14,267 nt of DNA from Deltaproteobacteria bacterium (GCA_019309945.1 JAFDFH010000040.1:1-14267); one strand, 5' to 3'; positions 6,858 to 14,086 are shown, counted from the stretch's first letter. Translations and numbers: made by a program. Notes: generated from the letters alone by a model not told the origin.

Positions 6858-6878
6858 TGATAAAGGGAAAAAGAAAAA

Positions 6879-7247
6879 ATGATTCTTGCAGAGACGAGGT
6901 TGACAGTGGCAGACAATTCCGGAGCCAAGATATTATATTGTATAAAAGTGCTTGGGGGTTCCAGAAGACGATATGCAAGTATTGGTGATATTATTGTTGT
7001 AACTGTCAAGGAAGCGATCCCCAATGCCAAGGTCAAAAAAGGTGAAGTCTTAAAAGCCGTAGTGGTTCGGACCAAAAAGGAAGTCAAAAGGCCGGATGGG
7101 TCTTATATAAGATTTGATGATAATTCAGCTGTTTTGATCGATGCACAGCAGGAACCGATTGGCACCCGGATATTTGGACCGGTTGCACGGGAGTTGCGTG
7201 CCAAGGGGTTTATGAAGATCATTTCACTAGCTCCGGAGGTATTGTAA
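6879..7247 (+). CDS. rplN: 50S ribosomal protein L14
   Basis: L14 sits at the subunit interface, contacts 16S rRNA in an intersubunit bridge and is the target of the RsfS silencing factor in other bacteria. LTVADNSGAKILYCIKVLGG at the start and RIFGPVARELRAKGFMKI at the end are diagnostic. It has 122 residues, the usual length. AAAGGGA lies about 10 bases upstream of the ATG. It opens the spc block directly after rpsQ with a 21-bp spacer; I see no separate promoter. Confidence 0.97.
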   Translation: MILAETRLTVADNSGAKILYCIKVLGGSRRRYASIGDIIVVTVKEAIPNAKVKKGEVLKAVVVRTKKEVKRPDGSYIRFDDNSAVLIDAQQEPIGTRIFGPVARELRAKGFMKIISLAPEVL

Positions 7248-7303
7248 TAACTGCTGGTGGGAGGACGACCGATGAACTGAACAGCCAGATGGAGATGTGG
7301 CTT

Positions 7304-7633
7304 ATGTTGAAAAAAAAGTGCCATATTAAAAAAGACGACAAAGTTAAGATTATTGCCGGTAAGGATAAGGGTAAGATCGGCAAGGTGCTGGCAATATATG
7401 GAAAGAAAGATCGGATCCTCGTAGAGAACGTCAACATTATGAAACGCCATACCCGGCCTAGCGGAACGAACAGGCAAGGTGGAATTGTTGAGAGTGAAGC
7501 GCCGATCCATTGGTCCAATGTCATGTTGATGTGCAACAAGTGCATAACGCCGGTACGTATTAAAATGCTTCGTCTTGATGATGGGAAAAAGGTGCGTGTA
7601 TGTAAGAAATGCACCGAAATCATTGACACATAA
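7304..7633 (+). CDS. rplX: 50S ribosomal protein L24 with zinc ribbon
   Basis: L24 initiates 50S assembly. The KOW domain is visible in KKDDKVKIIAGKDKGKIGKV, and the C-terminal part has a CxxC...CxxC zinc ribbon at residues 77, 80, 100 and 103 (CNKC and CKKC). The ATG at 7304 is preferred because GGAG at 7291-7294 lies 9 bases upstream; it gives 109 residues (E. coli 104). In-frame ATGs at 7289 and 7295 would add up to five residues. A stronger Shine-Dalgarno, GGGAGGA, lies before an out-of-frame ATG at 7272 that meets a stop after two codons. Confidence 0.95.
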   Translation: MLKKKCHIKKDDKVKIIAGKDKGKIGKVLAIYGKKDRILVENVNIMKRHTRPSGTNRQGGIVESEAPIHWSNVMLMCNKCITPVRIKMLRLDDGKKVRVCKKCTEIIDT

Positions 7634-7695
7634 AATAAAAAGGTCGGATATGATCAACCGGCAAGGGACGCAATCCCGATACCAAGGGTAATATA

Positions 7696-8235
7696 ATGGC
7701 ACAGTTAAAAACATTTTATGAAGAAAAAGTCGTACCTAAGTTGATCGAAACGTTTCAGTACAGAAACAGAATGCAGGTACCGAAACTCGGAAAGATTGTT
7801 TTAAATATGGGTTTGGGTGAAGCAATTCATAATATCAAGCTTCTTGATTCAGCTGTTGAAGAGCTAAAAATCATCTCGGGACAGCATCCTGTTATCACCC
7901 GGGCCAAAAAATCAATTGCGGCCTTTAAGCTGAGGGCAGGCATGCCGATCGGTTGTATGGTTACGCTTCGTCGAAACCGTATGTATGATTTTTATAACAA
8001 GCTTGTGAATGTCGCACTTCCGCGGGTTCGTGATTTTAAAGGCGTTTCAGGGAAAGCGTTTGATAAGCACGGCAATTATTCCCTGGGAATCAAGGAGCAG
8101 ATTATTTTTCCTGAAATCGACTACGATAAGATCGATAAAATCAAAGGGCTTAACATCACCATCGTTACGACTGCAAAGACGGATGAAGAGGGCAAAGAGC
8201 TTTTAGGATGCTTAGGGATGCCGTTTAGGAATTGA
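7696..8235 (+). CDS. rplE: 50S ribosomal protein L5
   Basis: L5 binds 5S rRNA and contacts P-site tRNA in the central protuberance. PKLGKIVLNMGLGEAI, GQHPVITRAKKSIAAFKLR and GNYSLGIKEQIIFPEIDYD are the family signatures. It has 179 residues, the same as E. coli. AAGGGTAA lies just before the ATG. The gene follows rplX after 62 bp and precedes the zinc form of S14, the common arrangement. Confidence 0.97.
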   Translation: MAQLKTFYEEKVVPKLIETFQYRNRMQVPKLGKIVLNMGLGEAIHNIKLLDSAVEELKIISGQHPVITRAKKSIAAFKLRAGMPIGCMVTLRRNRMYDFYNKLVNVALPRVRDFKGVSGKAFDKHGNYSLGIKEQIIFPEIDYDKIDKIKGLNITIVTTAKTDEEGKELLGCLGMPFRN

Positions 8236-8285
8236 TGGGTGGGTTCACCGGTGGGTCTGTTTTAAATTTTCACAAGGAGGATAAT

Positions 8286-8471
8286 TTGGCAAAAAAAGCG
8301 CTTCAAATCAAGGCAACCAGAGAACCCAAATTCAAGGTGAGGGCATATAATCGCTGCCCGATTTGTGGCAGGCCAAGAGGGTTTTTAAGAAAATTTGGAA
8401 TCTGTCGTATATGCTTCCGAATGCTTGCTTCCGGGGGTAAGCTTCCGGGGGTTATAAAATCGAGTTGGTAA
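8286..8471 (+). CDS. rpsZ: 30S ribosomal protein S14, type Z
   Basis: S14 helps assemble the 30S head. This is the short zinc-binding form: 61 residues with CPIC (24-27) and CRIC (40-43). The start is a TTG at 8286 (MAKKALQIKA), with AAGGAGG at 8274-8280 placed 5 bases upstream; the reading frame stays open further upstream to 8232 but that part overlaps rplE and has no family similarity. The gene sits between rplE and rpsH as expected. A 185-bp spacer follows. Confidence 0.95.
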   Translation: MAKKALQIKATREPKFKVRAYNRCPICGRPRGFLRKFGICRICFRMLASGGKLPGVIKSSW

Positions 8472-8507
8472 AACACCTCATTTCGATTCAGCCAGCTTTT
8501 TTCTAAA

Positions 8508-8519
8508 TATTTCGAAATA
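8508..8519. repeat. 12-bp palindrome between rpsZ and rpsH
   Basis: TATTTCGAAATA is a perfect 12-bp palindrome in the 185-bp gap before rpsH. A weaker hairpin, GGCCA/TGGCC (8556-8560, 8567-8571), lies downstream. Neither matches a motif I recognise, and their role is unknown. Confidence 0.5.
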
Positions 8520-8656
8520 GACAGTGTCGAAAAAGGATTATTGAAAATCGGTGAGGGCCAGGGAATTGGCCAATTTTATAAGACTTGTTGATATTCTGAT
8601 GGTGTCTGAACTTGACTTTGCAGTCAGGTATTAAATACGTTTTAGCGGAGAAAACA

Positions 8657-9055
8657 ATGACAATGAGCGATCCAATTGCGGACATGTTGACTCGAATCCG
8701 GAATGCCGGAAAAGCGAAATTCAACAGTGTTGATATCCCTGGGGCCACCCTGAAAACTGAGTTGGCCGAAGTATTGAAGAATGAGGGATTTATAAAAAAT
8801 TATAAATTCATAAAGGATGACAAACAGGGGATTCTGCGCATATACCTTAAATATGGAAAAGATGATTCACACGTAATTTTGAGCCTTGAACGGATCAGCA
8901 AACCGAGTCGAAGGGTTTACGTAGGTAGCAAAGATATCAAGTCGGTTTATAATGGTTTGGGTATTGCCGTTTTATCCACATCCAAGGGGATAATGACAGA
9001 CAAAAGGGCTCGAAAAGAAAATGTCGGCGGCGAAATTATCTGCAATATTTGGTAG
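8657..9055 (+). CDS. rpsH: 30S ribosomal protein S8
   Basis: S8 binds the central domain of 16S rRNA and in E. coli represses the spc operon. SDPIADMLTRIRNAG at the start and GLGIAVLSTSKGIMTDKRAR with the final GGEIICNIW are diagnostic. The ATG at 8657 has GGAGA at 8647-8651, 5 bases upstream, and gives 132 residues (E. coli 130); the ATG at 8663 is an alternative. A longer in-frame extension to 8612 has no family similarity. No S8-binding mimic was recognised by eye. Confidence 0.96.
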   Translation: MTMSDPIADMLTRIRNAGKAKFNSVDIPGATLKTELAEVLKNEGFIKNYKFIKDDKQGILRIYLKYGKDDSHVILSLERISKPSRRVYVGSKDIKSVYNGLGIAVLSTSKGIMTDKRARKENVGGEIICNIW

Positions 9056-9141
9056 TCGGCCATTTTAGTGTTTGTTGTCTGGCAAAGAGACTTTTGAAAA
9101 ATATCAACTATTTATAGTTCAACAACCCAGTGGAGTGACAA

Positions 9142-9681
9142 ATGTCGCGTGTAGGCAAAAAAACGATTCCGATACCTGATAGTATAGAAATATCCAATAA
9201 AAATAAGGTGATTACCGTCCAAGGGGACAAGGGCACCCTTACACGGTCTATCCATCCTTCCGTCGATCTGGAGATTAAAGACGGCTTTGCGAATGTGACC
9301 ATGGTCGTAAATGACAGGAAAAGTAGATCCCTGCAAGGTCTCACCCGCAGTCTTATTGCCAATATGGTTACGGGTGTAGACAAAGGATTTGAACGGGTTC
9401 TGGAAATACATGGGGTTGGTTATCGTGCTGAGCTGAAGGGTAACTCGATCGTATTAAATGTCGGGTATTCGAGCCCGGTAAATTTTGATCTTCCGGAGGG
9501 CGTCTTAGCCTCTATTAGTAAAAATAATGTCATAAAACTTTCTGCAATCGACAAGGAGCTGTTAGGGCGAACGGCCGCATCAATCCGGCAGATAAAACCT
9601 CCGGAACCTTATAAGGGCAAAGGGATAAAATATGCGGAGGAGTATATTAGGCGGAAAGCTGGAAAAACCGGAGTGAAATAG
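9142..9681 (+). CDS. rplF: 50S ribosomal protein L6
   Basis: L6 lies near the factor-binding site of the 50S. Its two repeated domains are visible: MSRVGKKTIPIP with the QGDKGTLTR segment in the first half, and the C-terminal KQ-like stretch IRQIKPPEPYKGKGIKYAEE, the family signature. It has 179 residues (E. coli 177). GGAGTG at 9132-9137 precedes the ATG. An 86-bp spacer separates it from rpsH and I see nothing in it. Confidence 0.97.
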   Translation: MSRVGKKTIPIPDSIEISNKNKVITVQGDKGTLTRSIHPSVDLEIKDGFANVTMVVNDRKSRSLQGLTRSLIANMVTGVDKGFERVLEIHGVGYRAELKGNSIVLNVGYSSPVNFDLPEGVLASISKNNVIKLSAIDKELLGRTAASIRQIKPPEPYKGKGIKYAEEYIRRKAGKTGVK

Positions 9682-9713
9682 GACTTAGGGCTTTAGAATA
9701 GGGATTTAAAAAA

Positions 9714-10097
9714 ATGGGGTTGATGAATCCAAGAAAACAGGCACGTTTAAAAAGAAAGAAGCGAGTCAAAAAGAAAATGTTTGGCACTGAAGAGCGTTTA
9801 CGGCTGAGTGTCTTTCGAAGTGTAAAACATATTTATGCACAGGTAATTGACGATACGTGTGGGCATACTCTGGCGGCAGCATCAAGTTTGGAAAAGGCGG
9901 TCAAAGAGCATCCTGATTTTAAATCTGAACCCGGCCAAAACAAGAAGGCTGTAGCAATTTTGATCGGGAAACTTCTGGCCGAACGAGCCATTCAAAAAGG
10001 GGTAACAAAGGTTGTGTTTGACCGGAATGGTTTTTTATATCACGGACGGATCAAAGCGGTTTCCGAAGGTGCGCGTGAAGCTGGTTTGGTTTTTTAA
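9714..10097 (+). CDS. rplR: 50S ribosomal protein L18
   Basis: L18 carries 5S rRNA into the 50S together with L5. The basic N-terminus (KQARLKRKKRVKKKMFGT), RLSVFRSVKHIYAQVIDD and the ending FDRNGFLYHGRIKAVSEGAR are characteristic. It has 127 residues, somewhat longer than E. coli L18 (117), mostly at the N-terminus and in the central loop. Only a weak AGGGA lies upstream of the ATG at 9714; an ATG at 9723 is possible. Confidence 0.95.
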   Translation: MGLMNPRKQARLKRKKRVKKKMFGTEERLRLSVFRSVKHIYAQVIDDTCGHTLAAASSLEKAVKEHPDFKSEPGQNKKAVAILIGKLLAERAIQKGVTKVVFDRNGFLYHGRIKAVSEGAREAGLVF

Positions 10098-10129
10098 TCC
10101 AATTTAAAAAGATCAAGGGAGGCATGCAC

Positions 10130-10624
10130 TTGTTCAAAAAAGATACAGATGAAAACCAATTCATTGATAAAGTTGTTCATATCAGCCGTGTGGCAAAAGT
10201 CGTAAAGGGCGGTCGCAGATTTAGTTTTAGCGCCGTCGTCGTTGTGGGTGATGGTCAGGGAAATGTGGGCTGGGGTCTTGGAAAGGCCGGAGAAGTGCCT
10301 GAGGCGATCCGCAAGGGTGTGGAAAAAGCAAAAAGAAACATGACTGCAATAGCCCTGGTCCAAGGAACAATACCATTTAAAGTCATTGGAAAATTCGGTG
10401 CGGGACGGGTCCTTCTAAAACCAGCGTCTGAAGGTACGGGTGTTATTGCCGGTGGTGCCGTAAGGGCTGTCCTTGAGGCCGTTGGTATTCAAAATATTCT
10501 CACGAAGTGTCTTGGCTCCCATAATCCCCATAATTTGGTTAAAGCCACAATCGTGGGGCTTCAACAACTTCAAAGCAGTGAGCAGGTTGCCGCCAGACGG
10601 GGGATACGCGTCGAAGATCTTTAA
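10130..10624 (+). CDS. rpsE: 30S ribosomal protein S5
   Basis: S5 lies at the back of the 30S and influences decoding fidelity. The S5 N-terminal domain shows as KVVHISRVAKVVKGGRRFSF followed by GNVGWGLGKAGEVPEAIRKG; the C-terminal domain has SEGTGVIAGGAVRAVLEAVG. I chose the TTG at 10130 (164 residues; E. coli 167) because AAGGGAGG at 10115-10122 lies 7 bases upstream. The in-frame ATG at 10124 is only one base from that site but would give the more common start codon and two extra residues. Confidence 0.95.
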   Translation: MFKKDTDENQFIDKVVHISRVAKVVKGGRRFSFSAVVVVGDGQGNVGWGLGKAGEVPEAIRKGVEKAKRNMTAIALVQGTIPFKVIGKFGAGRVLLKPASEGTGVIAGGAVRAVLEAVGIQNILTKCLGSHNPHNLVKATIVGLQQLQSSEQVAARRGIRVEDL

Positions 10625-10660
10625 CTTATAAGCGACACTTATTGAAAGGGGATAGAATAA

Positions 10661-10855
10661 ATGCCTGAATTGTTGGAAGTAACCCTCGTGAGAAGTATGG
10701 TTGGAAGGCCTGAGAAACAGCGCAGAATATTACGAGGGATGGGATTGACAAAGCTCAATCGGACGGTTGAGCTTGAAGATACACCTTCTATTCGGGGAAT
10801 GATTAATAAAGTAACGCATTTGGTAAAAGCTAAGGAGAAAGTCGATGCAGCTTAA
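10661..10855 (+). CDS. rpmD: 50S ribosomal protein L30
   Basis: L30 is a small 50S protein near 5S rRNA. LEVTLVRSMVGRPEKQRRIL, GLTKLNRTVELEDTPSIRGM and INKVTHLV match the family along the whole length of 64 residues (E. coli 59). AAAGGGGA at 10645-10652 lies 8 bases before the ATG. The 3' end overlaps rplO by 11 bp and contains the Shine-Dalgarno of that gene, so the two are probably translationally coupled. Confidence 0.95.
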   Translation: MPELLEVTLVRSMVGRPEKQRRILRGMGLTKLNRTVELEDTPSIRGMINKVTHLVKAKEKVDAA

Positions 10856-11285
10856 TGTTTTGTCACCGGCGCAAGGATCACAAAAACCCCGAAAGCGACT
10901 TGGACGAGGCGTTGGGTCTGGAAGAGGGAAAACCTCCGGCAGGGGGACAAAAGGACAAAACAGCCGATCCGGCGGGGGGGTAAGACCCGGCTTTGAAGGC
11001 GGTCAAATGCCTATCCATCGCCGTCTACCGAAACGTGGATTTACAAATATATTCAAGAAGAACGTTGTCGTAATCAATATACGAGATCTAATGAGATTTG
11101 AGAAGGACAGTGTGGTCGATGAGGCTGAACTTTTACGTACCGGACTCGTCAAAGGAAAAAGAGACGGAATTAAACTGCTTGGCCAGGGAGAAATTAAATA
11201 TCCGCTTACGATCAAAGTCCATGGCGCCAGTAAAAATGCGAAAGAGAAAATTGAGGCCGCTGGCGGGCGTGTAGAGGTTTTATAA
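10845..11285 (+). CDS. rplO: 50S ribosomal protein L15
   Basis: L15 is a late-assembly 50S protein with a long basic Gly-rich N-terminal extension. RKRLGRGVGSGRGKTSGRGT and GGGVRPGFEGGQMPIHRRLP are diagnostic. It has 146 residues (E. coli 144). The ATG lies inside the rpmD end with AAGGAG about 7 bases upstream. The stop is followed one base later by secY, a very tight junction. Confidence 0.97.
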   Translation: MQLNVLSPAQGSQKPRKRLGRGVGSGRGKTSGRGTKGQNSRSGGGVRPGFEGGQMPIHRRLPKRGFTNIFKKNVVVINIRDLMRFEKDSVVDEAELLRTGLVKGKRDGIKLLGQGEIKYPLTIKVHGASKNAKEKIEAAGGRVEVL

Positions 11286-11286
11286 T

Positions 11287-12603
11287 ATGGTTGCCGGTGC
11301 TTTTCAGAACTTATTTAAGATTCCTGAACTGAAAAAAAGAATTTTATATTCATTAGCACTTCTTGCCGTATACCGTATTGGCGTCCATGTTCCGACACCT
11401 GGAATAGATGCAGTTGCACTTGCTTCATTTTTTGAACGGGCCAAGGGAACATTACTCGGTCTTTTTGATATGTTTTCGGGAGGTGCACTGGAACGGCTAT
11501 CTGTTTTTGCCCTCGGGATAATGCCCTATATCAGCGCATCAATTATTCTGCAACTACTGACCGTGGTTATACCTCATCTTGAACGGTTATCAAAGGAAGG
11601 GGAACAGGGGCGTAAAAAGATTACCCAGTATACCCGCTATGGCACCGTCCTTTTAAGTATTATCCAGGGTTTTGGTATCAGTGTTGGACTTGAGAGCATG
11701 AGTTCACCCGGTGGGGCCCCGATTGTCATACATCCGGGCTGGGAATTCAGATTTATGACGGTGTTGACCCTGACCGCAGGCACGGCTTTTATTATGTGGC
11801 TTGGGGAACAGATCACCGAACGGGGGATCGGCAATGGAATTTCTTTGATCATTTTTGCCGGAATCATTGCCCGTCTGCCTGTCGCTATCGGAAACACCTT
11901 TCGTCTGCTTTCAACTGGGGAATTGGGTATGTTTGCCGTCATCATTTTGGTTTCATTGATGATTCTGGTGGTGGGGATAATTATATTTGTTGAGCAGGGA
12001 CAACGCCGTATTCCTGTTCAGTATGCCAAACGAGTCATCGGCAGAAAGATGTATGGGGGGCAGAGTACCCATCTTCCTTTGAAGATTAACACTTCCGGTG
12101 TAATACCGCCCATTTTCGCATCATCAATTATCATGTTTCCGGCAACGCTGGCCAGCTTTATAACAATTCCCTGGATGCAAAATGTTGCGGCGGCAATGCG
12201 ACCGGGAAATGTTGCCTATGAATTATTATATGTCGGTTTTATTTTCTTTTTTTGTTATTTTTATACGGCGGTTACGTTTAACCCGGTTGATGTCGCCGAC
12301 AATATGAAAAAACATGGTGGCTATATTCCGGGTATCCGTCCGGGTAAGCGCACAGCGGATTATATTGACAGGGTGTTGACCCGGATCACACTCGGTGGCG
12401 CAATATATGTTTCGGCTGTCTGTGTACTTCCATCAATATTGATATCAAGGTTCAGCGTTCCCTTTTATTTTGGAGGTACAGCACTTCTTATTGTTGTGGG
12501 AGTCGCAATTGATACGATTTCCCAGATGGAATCCCATATGCTGGCGCGCCATTACGAGGGTTTTTTAAAAAAAGGGGGAGCCCGGGTAAAAGGACGATCC
12601 TAG
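11287..12603 (+). CDS. secY: Preprotein translocase subunit SecY
   Basis: SecY is the inner-membrane channel of the Sec translocon, working with SecE, SecG and SecA or the ribosome. The 438-residue product is strongly hydrophobic, with about ten membrane segments, beginning near residues 19-36. Between segments 1 and 2 lies the plug region (LFDMFSGGALERLSVFALGI), and the cytosolic loop EQGQRRIPVQYAKR at about 236-249 is the ribosome/SecA contact. The ending IDTISQMESHMLARHYEGFL is characteristic. Length and motif order are normal (E. coli 443). It lies one base after rplO, so coupling is likely. Downstream, adk and map, which often follow, are missing and a broken infA comes next. Confidence 0.98.
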   Translation: MVAGAFQNLFKIPELKKRILYSLALLAVYRIGVHVPTPGIDAVALASFFERAKGTLLGLFDMFSGGALERLSVFALGIMPYISASIILQLLTVVIPHLERLSKEGEQGRKKITQYTRYGTVLLSIIQGFGISVGLESMSSPGGAPIVIHPGWEFRFMTVLTLTAGTAFIMWLGEQITERGIGNGISLIIFAGIIARLPVAIGNTFRLLSTGELGMFAVIILVSLMILVVGIIIFVEQGQRRIPVQYAKRVIGRKMYGGQSTHLPLKINTSGVIPPIFASSIIMFPATLASFITIPWMQNVAAAMRPGNVAYELLYVGFIFFFCYFYTAVTFNPVDVADNMKKHGGYIPGIRPGKRTADYIDRVLTRITLGGAIYVSAVCVLPSILISRFSVPFYFGGTALLIVVGVAIDTISQMESHMLARHYEGFLKKGGARVKGRS

Positions 12604-12673
12604 CCGGGAAATATTCAAATATAGTTGTACAATCCTAAAAATCAGGCTCAGGTAATAAAGACGGGGGTTATGG

Positions 12674-12797
12674 ATGGCCAAGGAGGAAGCAATTCAAGTC
12701 CAGGGTACGGTAATCGAGACTTTGCCCAAACACAGTTACCGTTGAGCTTTCACCCTATGATCTTTCGCGCGGCCGAATAACCTACAGGGCCAAGTAA
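12674..12797 (+). pseudogene. infA: infA remnant (translation initiation factor IF-1), internally deleted and frameshifted
   Basis: IF-1 is an essential OB-fold factor that occupies the ribosomal A site during initiation; it is about 72 residues. The ATG at 12674, preceded by GGGGG at 12663-12667, starts MAKEEAIQVQGTVIETLP, a perfect IF-1 N-terminus, up to 12727. The frame then hits TGA at 12743-12745 after 23 residues. From 12735 a different frame gives VTVELSPYDLSRGRITYRAK and a TAA at 12795-12797, a perfect IF-1 C-terminus. Compared with a 72-residue IF-1, about 34 central residues are replaced by seven bases, a net loss of about 95 bp that also breaks the frame. Both remaining parts are hardly mutated, so the deletion appears recent. 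The position between secY and rpmJ is the normal one for infA. Confidence 0.92.
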
Positions 12798-12880
12798 CTG
12801 GATGTTAGGTTCTGGAGACGGGGTGCGAAGTTCGGTGAGAGATGAAAACGTTACAATACATCAAGCATTGCGCATCCAGT
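12797..12880. repeat. Inverted repeat between infA remnant and rpmJ
   Basis: ACTGGATG at 12797-12804 is the exact reverse complement of CATCCAGT at 12873-12880. The 68 bases between them have no coding sense that I recognise. The pair brackets most of the spacer; it could be a chance match, a long stem, or the ends of a small insertion. Confidence 0.45.
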
Positions 12881-12898
12881 AAAAAAGGAGTCGTTTAA

Positions 12899-13012
12899 AT
12901 GAAGGTAAGGGCGTCAGTAAAAAAAATGTGCAGCAAGTGCAAAATTATTCGCAGAAAGGGAGTCGTGAGGGTTATCTGTGTAAATAAACGACACAAACAG
13001 AGGCAAGGATAG
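12899..13012 (+). CDS. rpmJ: 50S ribosomal protein L36, zinc form
   Basis: L36 is the smallest 50S protein and is read directly from the sequence. The product is 37 residues, MKVRASVKKMCSKCKIIRRK at the start, then GVVRVICVNKRHKQRQG. Cys11, Cys14, Cys27 and His32 form the zinc site of the classical form. AAGGAG at 12885-12890 lies 8 bases before the ATG. It follows the infA remnant and leads into rpsM after 13 bp, the normal order. Confidence 0.95.
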   Translation: MKVRASVKKMCSKCKIIRRKGVVRVICVNKRHKQRQG

Positions 13013-13025
13013 AGGAGGAAAGGTT

Positions 13026-13409
13026 TTGGCAAGAATTGCGGGTGTTGATTTGCCCAAGAATAAACGGATTGAAATTGGACTGACGTATATTTATGGCATT
13101 GGCCATAGCGCTTCAAAGCGTATACTCGAAAAGCTTAACATTGACCCCGGTATCAAGTCAGATCAGCTGTCGGTATCGGAAATTAATGACATACGAAAAG
13201 TAATAGACGACGAATGCAAGGTAGAAGGTGAACTCCGTACGGAAGTTTCCATGAATATTAAAAGATTAATGGATCTCGGATGTTATCGTGGGCTTCGTCA
13301 TCGAAAATCTTTACCTGCTCGGGGCCAGAGGACAAGTACCAACGCAAGGACACGCAAAGGACCCCGCCGATCTGCTGTAAAAAAGAGAGGCGGCGCCAAA
13401 AAGAAGTAA
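13026..13409 (+). CDS. rpsM: 30S ribosomal protein S13
   Basis: S13 lies in the 30S head, contacts P-site tRNA and forms bridges with L5. The start is a TTG at 13026 (MARIAGVDLPKNKRIEIGLT), with GAGGAGGAAAGG immediately upstream. The helix-two-turns-helix region TYIYGIGHSASKRIL and the C-terminal GLRHRKSLPARGQRTSTNAR are diagnostic. It has 127 residues (E. coli 118), the extra length lying in the basic tail. It opens the alpha block. Confidence 0.97.
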   Translation: MARIAGVDLPKNKRIEIGLTYIYGIGHSASKRILEKLNIDPGIKSDQLSVSEINDIRKVIDDECKVEGELRTEVSMNIKRLMDLGCYRGLRHRKSLPARGQRTSTNARTRKGPRRSAVKKRGGAKKK

Positions 13410-13422
13410 CAATGTCAAGTGC

Positions 13423-13453
13423 TATTTGTTATTCGGGCCGCTGAATTCAAATA
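13423..13453 (+). repeat. Hairpin between rpsM and rpsK
   Basis: TATTTG (13423-13428) pairs with CAAATA (13448-13453) and, inside it, ATTC (13431-13434) with GAAT (13443-13446), around an 8-base GC-rich loop GGGCCGCT. It fills the 71-bp spacer ahead of the rpsK Shine-Dalgarno. No T run follows, so it is not an obvious terminator. Confidence 0.5.
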
Positions 13454-13480
13454 ACGGATAACCTAAAAGGGACTTTATAT

Positions 13481-13867
13481 ATGGCGAAAAAAAGCCGCAC
13501 AAAAAAAAGGGAAAGAAAGAATATATTAAACGGAGTCGTTCACATCCAGTCTACATTTAACAACACAATCGTTACGATTACAGACCCTGCTGGTAATGTT
13601 GTGGCCTGGTCGAGCGCAGGTGTCCAGGGCTTTAAGGGGTCGCGTAAAAGTACCCCCTTTGCCGCCCAACTCGCGGCTGAAAATGCTGCTAAAAAAGCAA
13701 TGGAACATGGAATGCGAAATGTGGAAGTTTATGTTAAAGGTCCTGGTGCAGGGCGTGAGACGGCCCTCCGTTCACTGCAAGCTGCGGGATTTAATGTTAT
13801 AATGATTAAAGACGTGACGCCGATTCCACACAATGGGTGTCGGCCGCCCAAAAGACGCAGAGTATAA
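13481..13867 (+). CDS. rpsK: 30S ribosomal protein S11
   Basis: S11 lines the mRNA exit region of the 30S platform. GVVHIQSTFNNTIVTITDPA, the VKGPGAGRETALRSLQAAG stretch and the ending DVTPIPHNGCRPPKRRRV are typical. It has 128 residues (E. coli 129). AAAAGGGA around 13465-13472 lies 8 bases before the ATG. The downstream gap to rpsD is 219 bp, much longer than usual for the alpha operon. Confidence 0.97.
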   Translation: MAKKSRTKKRERKNILNGVVHIQSTFNNTIVTITDPAGNVVAWSSAGVQGFKGSRKSTPFAAQLAAENAAKKAMEHGMRNVEVYVKGPGAGRETALRSLQAAGFNVIMIKDVTPIPHNGCRPPKRRRV

Positions 13868-13902
13868 TCTTTCGCGATGACGCGCCTAACCCGGATAAAT
13901 CG

Positions 13903-13923
13903 GAAACTCGAAATTCTAGATTC
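13903..13923. repeat. Three degenerate 7-bp tandem units
   Basis: GAAACTC, GAAATTC and TAGATTC follow one another without a gap in the rpsK-rpsD spacer. They resemble a worn heptad repeat. With only three imperfect units the case is weak. Confidence 0.35.
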
Positions 13924-13971
13924 CTGGCCCAGACTATTTTTGGCGATATTCCTTATTATATCCCCTAACAT

Positions 13972-13984
13972 GACCAACTTGGTC
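13972..13984. promoter_or_regulatory. Perfect palindrome upstream of rpsD, possible operator
   Basis: GACCAA, a central C, then TTGGTC form a perfect 13-base palindrome of the size of a dimeric repressor site, directly followed by TTGAAA (13985-13990), which could act as a -35 box. I could not find a convincing -10 box at the right distance, so a promoter here is only a possibility. Confidence 0.3.
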
Positions 13985-14086
13985 TTGAAAAGTACGAATT
14001 CAATTTTTAAGGCATGCAACGCTTTTTAAATGACGAAAAACCGATAACTGGTAACGAATTACGTTAAACAAATAAAGGAGGAAGAG

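Noticed and set aside
7103..7714. Long minus-strand frames across rplN and rplX (203 and 136 codons).
   Set aside because: They are shadows of L14 and L24. Their composition is that of reverse-complement reading, with no family signal.
12627..12657. A sigma-70 promoter before infA (TTGTAC ... TAATAA).
   Set aside because: The spacing is about 22 bases, too long for a standard promoter, and no extended -10 is seen.
13921..13965. A third MITE copy in the rpsK-rpsD spacer.
   Set aside because: Only about 15-20 bases resemble the element end and no second terminal repeat is visible. The similarity is within what chance allows in A/T-rich sequence.
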